The notes beneath the pieces are model-generated. The model saw only the letters and a program-made list of their open reading frames with translations. It had not been told where the DNA came from and made no database searches. From Pseudocolwellia sp048296855 (GTDB lineage: Bacteria; Pseudomonadota; Gammaproteobacteria; Enterobacterales; Alteromonadaceae), in the NCBI GenBank assembly GCA_048296855.1, contig CP182631.1: a stretch of 64,000 nt of DNA; one strand, written 5' to 3'. Position numbers and translations under genes: made by a program. Within the stretch, counting starts at the first letter, position 1. Each line of letters opens with the position of its first letter. Positions 45,081 through 57,154 of the stretch are shown in pieces.

Positions 45081-46220
45081 ATGAATGTTTTAGTATTAGG
45101 CGCAGGCCAGTTAGCCAGAATGATGGCATTAGCAAGTAAACCTCTAAATATTAATGTTAGGGCTTACGATGTTGGTAGCGAACGCGTTGTTGACCCTTTA
45201 TCACTGAGTGTAGATTATGGTGATTTAGCCCAAGGAATTTTAGATGCTGATGCAATTACCGCTGAGTTTGAACATATCGCTCATGATGTACTTGCCGCTT
45301 GTGAACAATCAGGAAAATTATTTCCTAGTAGCCAAGCTATTAAAACCGGTGGTGATAGAAGATTAGAAAAAACCTTACTTGCACAAGCTGGCGTTGCTAA
45401 TGCTAAGCATAAAATTATAGCGAATAAGTTTGAATTTGATGAAGCCATAGAGTCGCTAACTTTACCGCTTATTATGAAAAGTGCGCTAGCAGGATACGAT
45501 GGTAAAGGGCAATGGCGCTTAAAAGATAAATCTGAAGCGGAAGATATTTGGCAAGATATTCAATCATTTATTGAAGGTGATACCAGCGGTCAGCCGCAAG
45601 CGATTGTTGTTGAGCAAATGGTGCCTTTTAGCCGCGAAGTTTCTATGGTGGGTATTCGTAGTAAAACAGGACAAACCTTAGCGTATCCTCTTACTGAAAA
45701 TCATCATAGTAAAGGTGTATTAAGTGTTTCGTTAGCCATTAATGAGCATCAACATTTACAAGCTCAAGCAACTGAAGCCTTTGATAAAATAGCCAAAGCA
45801 TTAGACTATGTAGGCGTGCTTGCTATAGAATTCTTTCAAGTGGGAGATTCTTTATTGGTGAATGAAATTGCCCCACGTGTACATAACTCCGGACACTGGA
45901 CCCAACAAGGTGCAGATACTTGTCAGTTTGAAAACCATATAAGAGCTGTTTGCCAATTACCTTTAGGTTCTACCGAATTAGTTAGACCTACAGCTATGAT
46001 AAATATACTCGGTACTGATAGCGTGCCACATAGTATTCTTGAAATACCCAGTGTAACACTTCATTGGTACGGTAAAGGTAAAAGGGCGGGTCGAAAAATG
46101 GGACACATTAATGTGTGTGGTTCAACTCGAACTGAATTAATTAGTCGGTTAACTCAATTATCAACAATGTTGCCAGACTCCGACTTTCCCGATGTAAGCG
46201 AATACGTGAATTCACTTTAA
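45081..46220 (+). CDS. purK: N5-carboxyaminoimidazole ribonucleotide synthase PurK
   Basis: A 379-residue ATP-grasp enzyme. The N-terminal nucleotide-binding segment is VLVLGAGQLARMMALA. The ATP-grasp part has PLIMKSALAGYDGKGQW and the Mg-binding NEIAPRVHNSGHWTQ. It carboxylates AIR with ATP and bicarbonate to N5-CAIR, the substrate of PurE. The purEK pair sits within the yrdD-tsaC interval that is contiguous in E. coli. Confidence 0.97.
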   Translation: MNVLVLGAGQLARMMALASKPLNINVRAYDVGSERVVDPLSLSVDYGDLAQGILDADAITAEFEHIAHDVLAACEQSGKLFPSSQAIKTGGDRRLEKTLLAQAGVANAKHKIIANKFEFDEAIESLTLPLIMKSALAGYDGKGQWRLKDKSEAEDIWQDIQSFIEGDTSGQPQAIVVEQMVPFSREVSMVGIRSKTGQTLAYPLTENHHSKGVLSVSLAINEHQHLQAQATEAFDKIAKALDYVGVLAIEFFQVGDSLLVNEIAPRVHNSGHWTQQGADTCQFENHIRAVCQLPLGSTELVRPTAMINILGTDSVPHSILEIPSVTLHWYGKGKRAGRKMGHINVCGSTRTELISRLTQLSTMLPDSDFPDVSEYVNSL

Positions 46221-46293
46221 TATAACCTATTCTTCTAGTAGGAAGTTATTGTGATAAGTCTCGTTTAAATTATTGATAATAAAATACGGTCTA

Positions 46294-46839
46294 ATGTTTA
46301 CAGCAATTGAAATTTTTCAACAAGGTGGCGTTATTGCTTATCCAACTGAAGCCGTATTTGGTCTTGGTTGTGATCCTGATAATCAAACGGCAGTTGAAAA
46401 ATTATTACAAATCAAAAATAGAGATAAAGCCAAAGGTCTTATTTTACTTGCGGGTAGCTTTGAACAATTAACGCCATATATTGATCTTTCTAAGCTGACT
46501 AATACACAAATTGACTTAATATTAAGTCGTTGGCCAAACGGTGTTACTCAAGTATTACCTGCTCAAGCTAATATTTCTTCATACTTAACAGGCTGTTTTT
46601 CTACTATTGCCGTGAGAGTTACCGATCAGCCAGATGTTGTTTCATTGTGTTCACAAACCAAAAAACCTATCGTTTCAACAAGTGCTAATTTATCAGGGCT
46701 AGAGCCAGCCAGAACATGGCAAACATTAGATCCCACATTAACTCAGATGATTGATTACCTAATAAAAGGTGAAACATTAGGCTATATGCAACCATCAAAA
46801 ATTATGGATGGTTTAACTGGAGAGGTTTTTCGCACATGA
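46294..46839 (+). CDS. tsaC: Threonylcarbamoyl-AMP synthase TsaC
   Basis: A 181-residue YrdC-domain protein (190 in E. coli). I start at MFTAIEIFQQGGV, the family N-terminus; a TTG seven codons earlier is in frame. It carries GGVIAYPTEAVFGLGCDPDN, KGLILLAGSFEQLTPYI and STSANLSG. It makes threonylcarbamoyl-AMP for the t6A37 modification of ANN-reading tRNAs. It overlaps hemF by four bases (ATGA). Confidence 0.95.
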   Translation: MFTAIEIFQQGGVIAYPTEAVFGLGCDPDNQTAVEKLLQIKNRDKAKGLILLAGSFEQLTPYIDLSKLTNTQIDLILSRWPNGVTQVLPAQANISSYLTGCFSTIAVRVTDQPDVVSLCSQTKKPIVSTSANLSGLEPARTWQTLDPTLTQMIDYLIKGETLGYMQPSKIMDGLTGEVFRT

Positions 46840-47741
46840 GTGCTGTAAATATAGAAACGGTTGTTGAATTTTTAAAAGGTTTACAAGACCAAATTTGTGC
46901 TGCGATAGAACAGGCCGACGGCCAAGCTAAATTCGTTGAAGATAATTGGGTTCGCCCTGAAGGTGGCGGCGGACGTACACGTGTTCTAACTAACGGAGAC
47001 GTTGTTGAGCAAGGAGGAGTTAATTTCTCATTAGTGTCAGGCGATAAACTTCCACCATCAGCAAGTGCCCATCGACCTGAACTAGCAGGAAGAACCTGGA
47101 AAGCTTGTGGCGTATCTTTAGTCATACATCCTAAAAACCCTTATATTCCTACATCACATGCTAATGTACGCTTTTTTATTGCAGAAAAAGAAGGTGAAGA
47201 ACCCGTATGGTGGTTTGGTGGTGGATTTGATTTAACCCCATTTTATCCATTTGAAGAAGATATTATTCATTGGCATCAAACAGCTAAAACACTTTGTCAG
47301 CCTTTTGGTGATTCTGTTTATCAAAAAAATAAAGAATGGTGCGATAATTACTTTTACTTAAAACACCGTGATGAAACCCGAGGCGTTGGAGGTTTATTTT
47401 TTGATGATTTAAATCAGTGGGATTTTGAAACGTGTTTAGATTATATAAAAGCGGTAGGAGCAGGATTCATCGATGCTTATATACCTATAGTAGAAAAACG
47501 CAAAAATACAGAATATGGTGAGCGCCAACGTCAATTTCAATTATATCGCCGTGGTCGTTATGTAGAATTTAATTTAGTTTTTGATCGCGGAACTCTCTTT
47601 GGCTTGCAGTCTGGCGGTAGAACTGAATCTATTTTAATGTCGATGCCGCCGTTGGCGAGATGGGAATACAACTTTCAAGCTGACGAAAATTCCGAAGAAC
47701 ATAATCTAAATAAATACTTAGTTCCTAGAAATTGGGTATAA
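46836..47741 (+). CDS. hemF: Oxygen-dependent coproporphyrinogen III oxidase
   Basis: A 301-residue protein (299 in E. coli). It has WVRPEGGGGRTRVL, SAHRPELAGRTWKACGVSLV-type segments and the family signature HRDETRGVGGLFFDDLNQW. It decarboxylates coproporphyrinogen III to protoporphyrinogen IX using O2, so it serves aerobic heme synthesis. Translation is coupled to tsaC through the ATGA overlap. Confidence 0.97.
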   Translation: MSAVNIETVVEFLKGLQDQICAAIEQADGQAKFVEDNWVRPEGGGGRTRVLTNGDVVEQGGVNFSLVSGDKLPPSASAHRPELAGRTWKACGVSLVIHPKNPYIPTSHANVRFFIAEKEGEEPVWWFGGGFDLTPFYPFEEDIIHWHQTAKTLCQPFGDSVYQKNKEWCDNYFYLKHRDETRGVGGLFFDDLNQWDFETCLDYIKAVGAGFIDAYIPIVEKRKNTEYGERQRQFQLYRRGRYVEFNLVFDRGTLFGLQSGGRTESILMSMPPLARWEYNFQADENSEEHNLNKYLVPRNWV

Positions 47742-47769
47742 CTATAATAAATGCAAATAGAGCGTTTTC

Positions 47770-48150
47770 ATGCCAGACAAAAATACATTAGGTCATATTG
47801 AAAGAATTTTACCTGCAATTAAAAATAGTATTGCGGGTTTACTCTCAGCCTATAAAAATGAAATCGCTTTTAGACAAGAAGTTTTCTTATTTCTAATATT
47901 ATCGCCAATCGCTTGGTTGATCAGTGCAAGTTTTGTTGAACTCTTTTTATTAGTATTTTCTCTTATTTTTATTATGGTCACTGAACTTCTAAATTCTGCA
48001 ATAGAAGCCGTTGTGGATAGGGTTGGTTTAGAACATCACGAGCTCAGCGGTCGTGCAAAAGACATTGCTTCTGCTGCAGTGTTTGTTGCCATATTATTTT
48101 TCCTGATGGTTTGGGGTTATAAAATTCATCAGTATATTGTACTAAGTTGA
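47770..48150 (+). CDS. dgkA: Diacylglycerol kinase DgkA
   Basis: A 126-residue inner-membrane protein (122 in E. coli). There are three hydrophobic helices after an amphipathic N-terminus, with the catalytic signature TELLNSAIEAVVDRVG. It phosphorylates diacylglycerol left over from membrane-derived oligosaccharide synthesis. It follows hemF by 28 bases. Its stop codon overlaps the first FNR-like box of the ompW control region. Confidence 0.93.
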   Translation: MPDKNTLGHIERILPAIKNSIAGLLSAYKNEIAFRQEVFLFLILSPIAWLISASFVELFLLVFSLIFIMVTELLNSAIEAVVDRVGLEHHELSGRAKDIASAAVFVAILFFLMVWGYKIHQYIVLS

Positions 48151-48255
48151 TTTAGATCAGAATTTAATTCTTTAATCGGATACTTTAGTGTTATCAATAG
48201 AATAAGTTGAGCTAAATCAAAATTCTATTTAACTATTCTCTTTAAAATTACTTTA
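48147..48255 (+). promoter_or_regulatory. ompW promoter with two FNR-like boxes
   Basis: Two sites match the FNR consensus TTGAT-N4-ATCAA at nine of ten positions: TTGATTTAGATCAG (48147-48160) and TTGAGCTAAATCAA (48207-48220). A -10 TAAAAT lies at 48243-48248. If transcription starts at 48255, the second box is centred at -41.5, the class II activator position, and the first at -101.5. ompW is anaerobically regulated by FNR in E. coli. Confidence 0.6.
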
Positions 48256-48275
48256 TTAATTTAAAGGGAATCACC

Positions 48276-48953
48276 ATGAAAAAAAATATCTTAACGCTTA
48301 CGCTTCTTACCATACTTTCCTCATCTACATATGCTGCCGATTATCAATCAGGTGATATAGTTATCAGGGGCGGTATTACAAATGTAAATCCGAGCAGTGA
48401 TCATACATCTATTTTACTTAACAATACTGATTCAACAATGACCTTAACGGTTGATGATAATTCGCAGTTAGGTTTGAATTTTTTATATTTCTATAATGCT
48501 AATATAGCCGTTGAAGTGTTAGCTGCAACACCTTTTACGCATGATGTAACTATTCATGATAAAAACGCTGTACTTAATGTTGATGGAGCAAAGTTAGGTG
48601 AAGTTACACAATTACCACCGACCATTAGCGTACTTTATTATATTGAAAACCAATCAGCTTTTAAGCCTTATGTTGGCCTGGGAGTTAACTACACCATATT
48701 TTTTGACGAACAATTTGAAGATGCACCAAAAAGTTTAGGTTTAAGTAATTTAGAATTAGAGGGATCTTTTGGGTTGTCATACCAATTAGGTGTTGATTAC
48801 TTAATTAATGATAACTTCCATATTAATGCTTCTGCTCGTTATATTGATATATCTACCGATGCGACTTTTGACGTAGGTGGCCAGAGTATAGGTAAGGCAA
48901 CAATAGATGTGGATCCTATGGTTTATTCAATAATGCTAGGGTATAAATTTTAA
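48276..48953 (+). CDS. ompW: OmpW-family outer-membrane protein
   Basis: A 225-residue protein with a signal peptide (MKKNILTLTLLTILSSSTYA) and the OmpW pattern: GDIVIRGGITNVNPSSD near the N-terminus, LPPTISVLYYI in the middle and a C-terminal strand ending in Phe (YSIMLGYKF), which the Bam machinery recognises. It should form an eight-stranded beta-barrel with a hydrophobic channel. AAGGGAATC precedes the ATG. It is flanked by its own promoter and terminator, so it is monocistronic. Confidence 0.92.
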   Translation: MKKNILTLTLLTILSSSTYAADYQSGDIVIRGGITNVNPSSDHTSILLNNTDSTMTLTVDDNSQLGLNFLYFYNANIAVEVLAATPFTHDVTIHDKNAVLNVDGAKLGEVTQLPPTISVLYYIENQSAFKPYVGLGVNYTIFFDEQFEDAPKSLGLSNLELEGSFGLSYQLGVDYLINDNFHINASARYIDISTDATFDVGGQSIGKATIDVDPMVYSIMLGYKF

Positions 48954-48983
48954 CTACACACTTTTAATAAAGCAATTTCATCT

Positions 48984-49013
48984 AAAAAAGCATCGATAAG
49001 TCGATGCTTTTTT
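48984..49013 (+). terminator. Intrinsic terminator after ompW
   Basis: A stem of 12-13 pairs, AAAAAGCATCGA/TCGATGCTTTTT, with a four-base loop, directly after ompW. Confidence 0.88.
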
Positions 49014-49061
49014 ATTGGATCTGATTTAAGCTAAAAAAAATAGCATTAAATAGAATCTACT

Positions 49062-49877
49062 ATGGATCACTATCTCGTTTACGGTAACCCAATAAAACAA
49101 TCTAAATCTCCATTTATACATACAGCCTTTGCAAAAGAAACAAATCAGAACATTGAATATAAAAGTCAGCTAGCAGAATTAGGCGAGTTTGAGAAAACGG
49201 TTAAGCTTTTTATTAAAGAAGGAGGTAAGGGGGCCAATGTGACTGCTCCTTTTAAAGAAGAAGCCATGGCAATGTGTGATGAATTATCTGAACACGCTAA
49301 ATTCTCAGGGGCAGTAAACACCTTAACCTTTAAAATTGGGAAAATTTATGGTGATACTACCGATGGTGTTGGTTTAGTAAATGATCTGTTATCTCATAAC
49401 GTTCAGTTAGAAAATAGTCGAATTTTACTCTTAGGGGCTGGTGGCGCTTCAAAAGGCGTTGTTTTACCTTTATTGAATCAAAAACCTAAACATTTAACTA
49501 TTGCTAATAGAACCGTGTCGAAAGCAGATGCAATAGTACAACAATATACAAACCAACCTATAACAGCTATGTCGTTTGAAGAAGCTAATAAACAAAAATT
49601 TGATCTTATTATTAATGCAACATCGGCAGGGCTGTCAGGAAATAGTGTACCTATTTCGGAAAGTCTCATAAGCACTAATACGGTTTGTTACGATATGACC
49701 TACGGTAAAAACCTAACACCTTTTTTGCAAATGGCGACTAAGCAGAATGCTAAACAGATAATTGATGGTTTAGGTATGTTAGTAGGGCAAGCTGCTGAGA
49801 GTTTTTATCTTTGGCGTGGTGTTCGCCCAGAAACTAGCAAGGTATTAAACGAATTACGCAAAGAGTTAAATCAATAA
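49062..49877 (+). CDS. aroE: Shikimate dehydrogenase AroE
   Basis: A 271-residue protein (272 in E. coli). It has the shikimate site NPIKQSKSPFIH, the catalytic Lys in NVTAPFKE, the NADP-binding GAGGASKGV, and NATSAGLSG. It reduces 3-dehydroshikimate in aromatic amino acid synthesis. The yrdB-type gene begins directly after its stop. Confidence 0.96.
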   Translation: MDHYLVYGNPIKQSKSPFIHTAFAKETNQNIEYKSQLAELGEFEKTVKLFIKEGGKGANVTAPFKEEAMAMCDELSEHAKFSGAVNTLTFKIGKIYGDTTDGVGLVNDLLSHNVQLENSRILLLGAGGASKGVVLPLLNQKPKHLTIANRTVSKADAIVQQYTNQPITAMSFEEANKQKFDLIINATSAGLSGNSVPISESLISTNTVCYDMTYGKNLTPFLQMATKQNAKQIIDGLGMLVGQAAESFYLWRGVRPETSKVLNELRKELNQ

Positions 49878-50105
49878 ATGAATCAAGCTATTATAATTAA
49901 TGACGATTATGAATTTAATCACAACAAACAACATTGGCAATGTACAGCCATGTTGTCTGGAGAAAAAGTCGTTATTATAATTAATAGCCGTGTTTCATCT
50001 AATGAGCTGACACAAGCTATTAAATTTGATTGGGAATATGAAATAGAGGAATGGCTCGAAGAAAACGAGCCAAATAATAATACAGTAGAAATTACGATTA
50101 AATAA
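49878..50105 (+). CDS. yrdB: DUF1488 protein (YrdB-like)
   Basis: A 75-residue acidic protein starting MNQAIIINDDYEFNHNKQHW, similar in start, length and position to E. coli YrdB (85 residues). The function is unknown. Its ATG follows the aroE stop with no gap, so the two are translationally coupled. Confidence 0.8.
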   Translation: MNQAIIINDDYEFNHNKQHWQCTAMLSGEKVVIIINSRVSSNELTQAIKFDWEYEIEEWLEENEPNNNTVEITIK

Positions 50106-50138
50106 TATGTACAAAAAATAGCGAATTACTTTCTATTT

Positions 50139-50684
50139 CTATGCTTCTTCATCTAAGTATTCATTTTTAAAGCCAACATAGTTATCAGCTGATTTTTTAA
50201 GGAACTGAAATTCAGCATCAGTTAACTTTCGTGCTTGTTTCATTGGATTACCAACATATAAATAACCACTCTTTAATATTTTGTTTGGAGGTACTAAAGT
50301 TCCAGCACCTATAAAAACATCATCTTCAATTATTACACCGTCCATAATTATTGCACCCATACCAACCAATATACGATTGCCTACCGTACAGCCATGCAAC
50401 ATGCATTTATGGCCAATAGTAACGTCTTCACCAATAATTAAAGGGTAGCCATCCGGATTACTTTTATTTTTATGAGTTACATGTAATACAGAACCATCTT
50501 GTACGTTTGATCTATTACCAATAGAAATAGAATTTACATCACCTCTTATAGCCACTAATGGCCAAATACTCACATCATCACCAATTGATATATCACCTAT
50601 AAGAACAGCGGAAGTATCAATATAAGTGTTTTTACCAAAAGTAGGAGAGATGTTTTTAAAGGATCTAATGTTAATCGTGTTCAT
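50139..50684 (-). CDS. yrdA: Gamma-carbonic anhydrase-like hexapeptide protein (YrdA family)
   Basis: A 181-residue left-handed beta-helix protein. I start it at MNTINIRSFK; a TTG six codons upstream is in frame but less likely. It has RGDVNSISIGNRSNVQDGSVLHV and the histidines of HVTHK and IGHKCMLHGC that bind Zn in gamma-class carbonic anhydrases. The actual activity of the YrdA group is uncertain. It stands between aroE-yrdB and the rRNA operon, as in E. coli next to rrnD. Confidence 0.93.
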   Translation of the reverse strand: MNTINIRSFKNISPTFGKNTYIDTSAVLIGDISIGDDVSIWPLVAIRGDVNSISIGNRSNVQDGSVLHVTHKNKSNPDGYPLIIGEDVTIGHKCMLHGCTVGNRILVGMGAIIMDGVIIEDDVFIGAGTLVPPNKILKSGYLYVGNPMKQARKLTDAEFQFLKKSADNYVGFKNEYLDEEA

Positions 50685-50898
50685 ATTAAGTCGATTTTCC
50701 AATTTTAATTTTGTTTATTTTAACAAAGAACCATAAAAATAACGTAAAAAGCAAAAATAAGAAAACAGTTAACGTATATCAAGTCATGTATACCACTGAC
50801 AAATAGCTCTTTAAATACACTAAATGTTGGTAAATAACACAATAAAACCAACGTCTGTGTGAAAATCCAGCAAACGGAAAGTTTTTTCAAAATAAGTG

Positions 50899-50926
50899 TT
50901 GACGTCACCTCAAAAATCTCTAAAAT
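50899..50926 (+). promoter_or_regulatory. rRNA operon promoter 1
   Basis: TTGACG (50899-50904), a 16-base spacer, TAAAAT (50921-50926), then the GC-rich discriminator GCGCTCC. The 16-base spacer and GC discriminator are the hallmarks of stringently controlled rrn promoters. Confidence 0.75.
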
Positions 50927-51091
50927 GCGCTCCACTTCTTCAGGGAAACCCAGAGAAGGTAAGTATAGGAAATACTGAGTTCACTGAATAAGGACAGCGA
51001 AGTGGACGTTTTGATAGGTTTAGTTAGGCTTAATTGCGAATTAAACGAAAGATAACTTTTAAAATCTTTTAAAAAGAATTTCAAAAAGTTG

Positions 51092-51119
51092 TTGACATCA
51101 AAACTGAGACGCGTAGAAT
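51092..51119 (+). promoter_or_regulatory. rRNA operon promoter 2
   Basis: A perfect TTGACA (51092-51097), a 16-base spacer, TAGAAT (51114-51119), then GCGCATC. It has the same geometry and discriminator type as promoter 1, 193 bases downstream. Confidence 0.8.
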
Positions 51120-51203
51120 GCGCATCTCGCTTCAGGCAAGGCCTGCAGCACAAGAGCTTAACGAATGCGATTAACCTCTTGCTTCTTTTATAAAAAGAAG
51201 TCT

Positions 51204-51215
51204 TTCTTTAAAAAT
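51204..51215 (+). promoter_or_regulatory. Leader boxA-like antitermination site
   Basis: TTCTTTAAAAAT lies in the same place relative to the 16S processing stem as E. coli boxA (TGCTCTTTAACA), and about 20 bases before GCAATTTGTGTGAACACTC. Confidence 0.5.
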
Positions 51216-51225
51216 TAGTTATCAT

Positions 51226-51244
51226 GCAATTTGTGTGAACACTC
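51226..51244 (+). other. 16S processing stem, left arm
   Basis: GCAATTTGTGTGAACACTC is perfectly complementary to 53071-53089. The 19-bp helix brackets the 16S rRNA and is the expected RNase III substrate. Confidence 0.85.
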
Positions 51245-51436
51245 ACATTAAGATTGATTTTACATAGTCGGTTTTATTACTTAGGTAATAAGAAAGACGT
51301 AAAACAGCTTATGTTGATGTCACACAAAAAAGTATAATTTGATTTATCAAATTGTACGTTTTATGTAGTTACTGACTTCGGTTGGTAACACGACAGAATT
51401 CATTGAGCAGCATCGCAAGATGCACAAACGATTTAT

Positions 51437-52978
<1,542 letters not shown>

Positions 52979-53129
52979 TCTTGAAGTAAAACGTTTTAAT
53001 GGGTATAAGATTTATTTAGGTCGATTATTTGCCATCCGTGGCTAATCGACACAGGTACATCCTGTACCAAGAGTGTTCACACAAATTGCCTGATAACGAA
53101 ATAGAAGAAGTGCACACCTCATAAAATAT
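52979..53129 (+). other. 16S trailer with two hairpins and right arm of the processing stem
   Basis: Two hairpins, GTCGATTA/TAATCGAC (53020-53027 with 53043-53050, inner GCCA/TGGC) and GGTACA-tcc-TGTACC (53054-53068), are followed by GAGTGTTCACACAAATTGC (53071-53089), the partner of 51226-51244. Confidence 0.75.
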
Positions 53130-53205
53130 GGGGCTATAGCTCAGCTGGGAGAGCGCCTGCCTTGCACGCAGGAGGTCAGCAGTTCGATCCTGCTTAGCTC
53201 CACCA
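53130..53205 (+). tRNA. alaT: tRNA-Ala (anticodon TGC)
   Basis: A 76-base cloverleaf. The acceptor arm GGGGCTA pairs with TAGCTCC; the anticodon loop CTTGCAC has TGC at 53163-53165; the T arm is AGCAG/CTGCT; CCA is encoded. It is the only tRNA in the 16S-23S spacer; the tRNA-Ile that accompanies it in many rRNA operons is absent. Confidence 0.97.
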
Positions 53206-53226
53206 CTTTTTCTTCAAAAGAAAGAG

Positions 53227-53272
53227 ACCAAACTTAACTTGTTCTAAGTGAACACATTAAGTTTGGTTTTTT
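53227..53272 (+). terminator. Intrinsic-terminator-like hairpin inside the 16S-23S spacer
   Basis: An 11-bp perfect stem ACCAAACTTAA/TTAAGTTTGGT (53227-53237 with 53257-53267), an inner GTTC/GAAC pairing in the loop, and a run of six T (53267-53272). It has the form of an intrinsic terminator but lies between tRNA-Ala and 23S. It could instead be a processing structure. Confidence 0.6.
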
Positions 53273-53668
53273 ACCGGAAACGTTCCGTACGTTTCTCGGG
53301 TTTTCCTCCATCCGTGGGGGTCAAACCAAAATTTTAGCCGAATGCGTGCTGAGATTAAGTTCTTTAACAATCTGGAAAGCTGATATAAATACCGGTATTT
53401 ATATAGCACTCAACGGTGTCGCGCTGTTGTTTGTAACGTATAAATACCAAGCTATTGTTACTTCTTTTATCGGGAAGTGATGATGGTGGTCATGTTTCCT
53501 CCTCGGAAATGTGATCAACCCGATAACAAGCTTCTTATTTATAAGGAACTGTTATCAACTCTTATTCAAGACACACAATGTGTGCGTGAAAATGTCAGAC
53601 TTTACAATTACTGTGGTTTAGTCACCACGGTGTACTTAATATTCTTTCGAGACTATTTAGGGTTGTAT
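53273..53668 (+). other. 16S-23S spacer, 23S leader
   Basis: No gene. It contains a boxA match TTCTTTAACAA (about 53360-53370); a 22-base palindrome with arms ATATAAATACC/GGTATTTATAT (53383-53404); a long hairpin with outer TTATCGGG/CCCGATAA (53467-53474, 53519-53526) and a 12-pair inner stem (488-499 with 505-516, offset 53000); and the left arm of the 23S processing stem, CTATTTAGG plus TTGTATGG, up to the 23S start. Confidence 0.7.
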
Positions 53669-56558
<2,890 letters not shown>

Positions 56559-56698
56559 TACAACACCTAAATAGTTTTGTATGAAGTTTGACACACTCTA
56601 TGAGTGACACGTACACATGTGCGAATAAGAGATTAAAACGTATTTATAGTTCAATGAAAATAATTTTTTGTTGAAAGGCTTTCAAGATTGACCTTTTT

Positions 56699-56816
56699 TG
56701 TCTAGCGACAATAGCGATGTAGACCCACCTGATCCCATTCCGAACTCAGAAGTGAAATGCATTAGCGCCGATGGTAGTGTGGGAGTTCCCATGTGAGAGT
56801 AGGACATTGCTAGGCT
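56699..56816 (+). rRNA. rrf: 5S ribosomal RNA, copy 1
   Basis: The core CCCACCTGATCCCATTCCGA and GAACTCAGAAGTGAAA is intact. The closing helix is GTCTAGC (56700-56706) with GCTAGGC (56809-56815). Apart from this helix it is identical to copy 2. Confidence 0.95.
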
Positions 56817-56825
56817 TCTAATACT

Positions 56826-56855
56826 AAAAGCCCGTTACTGATGTGACGGGCTTTT
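56826..56855 (+). terminator. Hairpin between the two 5S genes
   Basis: Stem AAAAGCCCGT/ACGGGCTTTT with a ten-base loop; further pairing with one G-U reduces the loop to four bases. It resembles an intrinsic terminator, though there is no T run beyond the stem. Copy 2 and tRNA-Tyr lie downstream, so readthrough or a separate promoter is needed for them. Confidence 0.6.
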
Positions 56856-56904
56856 AAACTCTAGAATTTAGTAAATTTCTTAAGTTTGTTAAATTCTAAA
56901 GTTT

Positions 56905-57022
56905 TGTTTAGCGACAATAGCGATGTAGACCCACCTGATCCCATTCCGAACTCAGAAGTGAAATGCATTAGCGCCGATGGTAGTGTGGGAGTTCCCATGT
57001 GAGAGTAGGACATTGCTAAACG
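56905..57022 (+). rRNA. rrf: 5S ribosomal RNA, copy 2
   Basis: Starts 206 bases after copy 1 and is identical to it outside the terminal helix, which here is GTTTAGC (56906-56912) with GCTAAAC (57015-57021). The base changes on the two arms compensate each other, so both copies should be functional. Confidence 0.95.
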
Positions 57023-57053
57023 CCTATTTCAACCTAGTAATAGGTTACCCCGT

Positions 57054-57138
57054 GGAGGGGTTCCCGAGTGGCCAAAGGGATCAGACTGTAAATCTGACGG
57101 CTCAGCCTTCGGTGGTTCGAATCCACCTCCCTCCACCA
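57054..57138 (+). tRNA. tyrT: tRNA-Tyr (anticodon GTA)
   Basis: An 85-base class II tRNA. The acceptor GGAGGGG pairs with TCCCTCC; the anticodon loop CTGTAAA has GTA at 57088-57090; there is a long variable arm; the T arm is GGTGG/CCACC; CCA is encoded. It lies 32 bases after 5S copy 2 and is probably the last gene of the rRNA operon. A T run follows the CCA. Confidence 0.96.
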
Positions 57139-57154
57139 TTTTTTCTTAGCCATA

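Larger units (their letters stand above)
50685..51436. other. Leader and control region of the rRNA operon
   Basis: This 750-base gap holds no gene. It carries two promoters (50899-50926 and 51092-51119), AT-rich stretches upstream of each that could be UP elements, a boxA-like site (51204-51215), the left arm of the 16S processing stem (51226-51244) and a short hairpin TTATTAC/GTAATAA near 51274-51291. Confidence 0.75.
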
